In this document: piece by piece, positions 62,210-64,000 of the stretch | Layout: every line of letters begins with the position of its first letter | Numbering within the stretch: position 1 is the stretch's first letter | DNA from: Xanthomonas sp. DAR 35659 | GTDB lineage: Bacteria; Pseudomonadota; Gammaproteobacteria; Xanthomonadales; Xanthomonadaceae | Assembly: GCF_041242975.1 (NCBI RefSeq) | Contig: NZ_CP162488.1 | Location: 1,168,001 to 1,232,000 of the forward strand | Direction: 5' to 3' | Length of the DNA stretch: 64,000 nucleotides | Position numbers and translations under genes: made by a program | Notes under the pieces: model-generated | Told to the model about the DNA's origin: nothing | Databases searched by the model: none | The model's input: the letters and a program-made list of their open reading frames with translations, nothing else

Positions 62210-64000
62210 GCGTCGTCCTCCACGGCGGGGGTGGGCGCGGGCGCGCCGGCCAGGGTGCGCAGCGCGCGCACGGTGGCCTGCCAGGCGCGGTCGATCAGGC
62301 GCGCGCGGTCCTCGGTGACGATCCGCGCCTGGCCCTGCGCCAGCAGCCGCGACAGCGCGTCCAGCGAGTACTCGGCGGTCTTGTGCCCGCGCTGGTTGAC
62401 GAACAGGGCGCGGTCGGTGATCGGGCTGTACCAGGACAGGCGCTGCCGCTTGAGGTCGCCCTGCTGGTTGGTGACGAACTCGAACCAGGTGCCGAACGGC
62501 AGGCTGCGCAGGCGCGCGTACGCGGCCTGCTCGGTGACGGTGCGCGGCGCCAGCGGCGGGCGCTCGTCCTCGCCCTGGTCGCCGAGGCGGCTGCGCGCCT
62601 TGAGCCGGGCGCTGAGTTCGGTCCGCGAGGTCTGCGTATCGCCGCCGCCCGGGGTGGACAGGCGGCGCGCGATCGCCGCGGCCTCGTCCTGGTGGTAGCC
62701 CACCTGCAGCAGGGCGCCGCGCACGTCGTCGGCCAGGCCCGGGTCCGGCGCGCCGCCGCTGTCGCCGCAGGTGACTTCGGCGATGCACTGGGTCAGTTGC
62801 TGGCGCTCGCGCCATGCGTCCGACTCCTCGCCCTGGCGCAGCAGGGTCAGCACCAGCACGTCCGACCAGGCCTGCTTCAGCAAGGCCTGCACGAACTTGG
62901 GCGGCTGCCAGGTGTGGCACAGCGTCTCCAGGGTGGCGGCGGCCAGTTGCTTGGCCATTTCCAGCCGTTCCTTGCCGCGCGCCGCCTCGATGTGCCGGCG
63001 TTCGGCGATCTCGGCCTTGTGCGCCAATGCGCGGTAGTGCGTCTGGATGTCCTGGTGGGCCTGCTCGAAGACCTGTTCGTCGCCTTCGTAATCCTCGACC
63101 ACCCGGTCCACGGTCTGGTTCAGCTTGACCAGCAGTTGCGGGTCGGTGTCCTCGTCGCTGAGCCAGGTCGCGCCGGATTCGGCGACCGCATTGAGCAGTT
63201 CGCGCGCCGGATGCCGCTGCCGCACGAAGAACGCCGGATCCTGCAGCGCGGCGCGTACCAGCGGCACCTGCAACCGTTCCAGCAGCGCGGCCGCGGGCGC
63301 ATCGCTGCGCACTTCGCGCTCGATCTCGGCGTACAGCAGGCCCAGCAACTCGAAGGTGTCGGCGTCCTGCGGCGCCAGCGCGGGCTGCGCGCCGTGCGTG
63401 GCGTCCAGCTTGGCCAGCAAGGCGGCCTGCACGTCGCGCAGTTGGCGGCGGCCGCGCGGTCCGGTCTGCGCGCCGTACGCCGGCGGCTGCGCCTGCAGTT
63501 CGCCCAGTGCCTGCAGCAGCGCCGCGGTCGGTACCGCGGGCGTGGTCGCGCGCGCCGCTGCCGCGGCGGGGGCGGTCGCTGCCGCGAGAGCGCCGGGTGC
63601 GGCAGGCCTGCCGACTGCCGGTGGCGGCGCACCGGGCGGGCCGCTGGCTGGCGCGGCGGGCGCCGCTCCGCCAGGTGCCACCGCGCCCGCCGCCGCCACC
63701 TGGGTGCGGGCGGCCGCGAGCAACTGGCGCAGCGCGGCCAGATCGGTCGGTTCGGTACCGGGTGGCGCCGCCGTCGCGCCGGTGGCGCTGGTGGCGCCAG
63801 TCGCCGGGGTGCTCGCACCGTCCGCGACGCGTGCCTGGGCCGTGGCCGCGGACGGCGCGCCAGCGGCGCTGTGCATGGCCGCGCCGGATGCGGCATCGGC
63901 ACGGGGACCAGGCCCGCCGGCGGGTGCGGGCTGTCCCGACCAACCGGTGGCCGGGCGCGGCGCGGAAGGCAGGCGCGGCGCGGCGCGCGCGCCGGCTGCC
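62206..64000 (-). CDS. DUF1631 family protein, 5' end outside the window
   Basis: The frame stays open from 62206 to the right edge, so the start is not seen; at least 597 codons are present. The segment nearest the missing N-terminus is Ala/Pro/Gly-rich and low-complexity. The ordered part matches a DUF1631 pattern: LRDVQAALLAKLDATHG, FELLGLLYAEIEREVRSD, VQVPLVRAALQDPAFF-like LQVPLVRAALQDPAFFVRQRHPARELLN, WQPPKFVQALLKQAWSDVLVLTLLRQG. Function of the family is not established. It is coupled to the PilZ gene, which suggests a link to c-di-GMP signalling, and a PilZ-like tail (GTWFEFVTNQQGDLKRQRLSW) is plausible near its C-terminus. Confidence 0.82.
   Translation of the reverse strand, partial: AAGARAAPRLPSAPRPATGWSGQPAPAGGPGPRADAASGAAMHSAAGAPSAATAQARVADGASTPATGATSATGATAAPPGTEPTDLAALRQLLAAARTQVAAAGAVAPGGAAPAAPASGPPGAPPPAVGRPAAPGALAAATAPAAAAARATTPAVPTAALLQALGELQAQPPAYGAQTGPRGRRQLRDVQAALLAKLDATHGAQPALAPQDADTFELLGLLYAEIEREVRSDAPAAALLERLQVPLVRAALQDPAFFVRQRHPARELLNAVAESGATWLSDEDTDPQLLVKLNQTVDRVVEDYEGDEQVFEQAHQDIQTHYRALAHKAEIAERRHIEAARGKERLEMAKQLAAATLETLCHTWQPPKFVQALLKQAWSDVLVLTLLRQGEESDAWRERQQLTQCIAEVTCGDSGGAPDPGLADDVRGALLQVGYHQDEAAAIARRLSTPGGGDTQTSRTELSARLKARSRLGDQGEDERPPLAPRTVTEQAAYARLRSLPFGTWFEFVTNQQGDLKRQRLSWYSPITDRALFVNQRGHKTAEYSLDALSRLLAQGQARIVTEDRARLIDRAWQATVRALRTLAGAPAPTPAVEDDA

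Overview
The window is GC-rich chromosomal DNA from a gammaproteobacterium of the Xanthomonas group (Lysobacteraceae). The call rests on a PPi-dependent phosphofructokinase next to adk and mpl, three large TonB-dependent receptors, many copies of a GTAGGAGCGGCTTCAGCC-type intergenic palindrome, and a zapA/6S RNA/ygfA/ygfB/pepP neighbourhood. No tRNA, rRNA, CRISPR array or prophage was seen. One intact insertion sequence is present.

Layout. 0-5.1 kb: the start of a proton-pumping pyrophosphatase, a secreted protein, a ChaN/Tiki-like protein, pfp and adk (pyrophosphate and nucleotide energy metabolism). 5.1-6.6 kb: a tandem array of 113-bp palindrome-containing units. 6.6-12.6 kb: mpl (cell-wall recycling), a Lon N-terminal-domain protein, a DedA-PAP2-LssY membrane fusion, a small kinase-fold protein and an SDR. 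13-18.2 kb: a probable glycan locus (phosphodiester glycosidase plus TonB receptor) diverging from a ROK regulator. 18.3-22.2 kb: glyoxalase I, a voltage-gated channel, argD, a repeat-rich gap and a HAD phosphatase.

22.3-37.8 kb holds the most interesting locus. Two TonB-dependent receptors, at 22.5 and 34.6 kb, flank a four-gene operon encoding a Tat-type flavin amine oxidase, a cytochrome c, an exported RidA-like protein and a Tat-type PLP aminotransferase. An azurin gene and a MalT-like LuxR regulator follow. The promoters of both receptors and of the operon share one architecture: an ACCTACCCG direct repeat with a 19-bp period, then exactly 32 bp, then a -10 hexamer. This suggests one regulon for an exported amine or imine oxidation pathway. 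The first receptor carries a frameshift and the regulator carries an in-frame amber codon, so the system may be decaying in this strain.

37.9-51.3 kb is mostly housekeeping: thiE, rubredoxin, an SMI1/KNR4-family gene, a SirB1-type protein, rpiA, an EVE-domain protein, ygfA, a thioesterase, 6S RNA with its terminator, zapA, an EAL-domain phosphodiesterase, ygfB and pepP. 51.4-59 kb: an RND efflux pair diverging from a two-component system, then a cytochrome b561 and a TetR regulator with a double palindromic operator. 59.1-64 kb: pepQ, an IS110-family element, a PilZ protein and the C-terminal part of a DUF1631 protein.

The IS110 element has split one arm of a chromosomal palindrome at a CT core. 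Its upstream non-coding end encodes a bridge-RNA-like structure whose target and donor guides can be read directly against the insertion site and the element's own ends. Joining the two ends would also create a promoter for that RNA.
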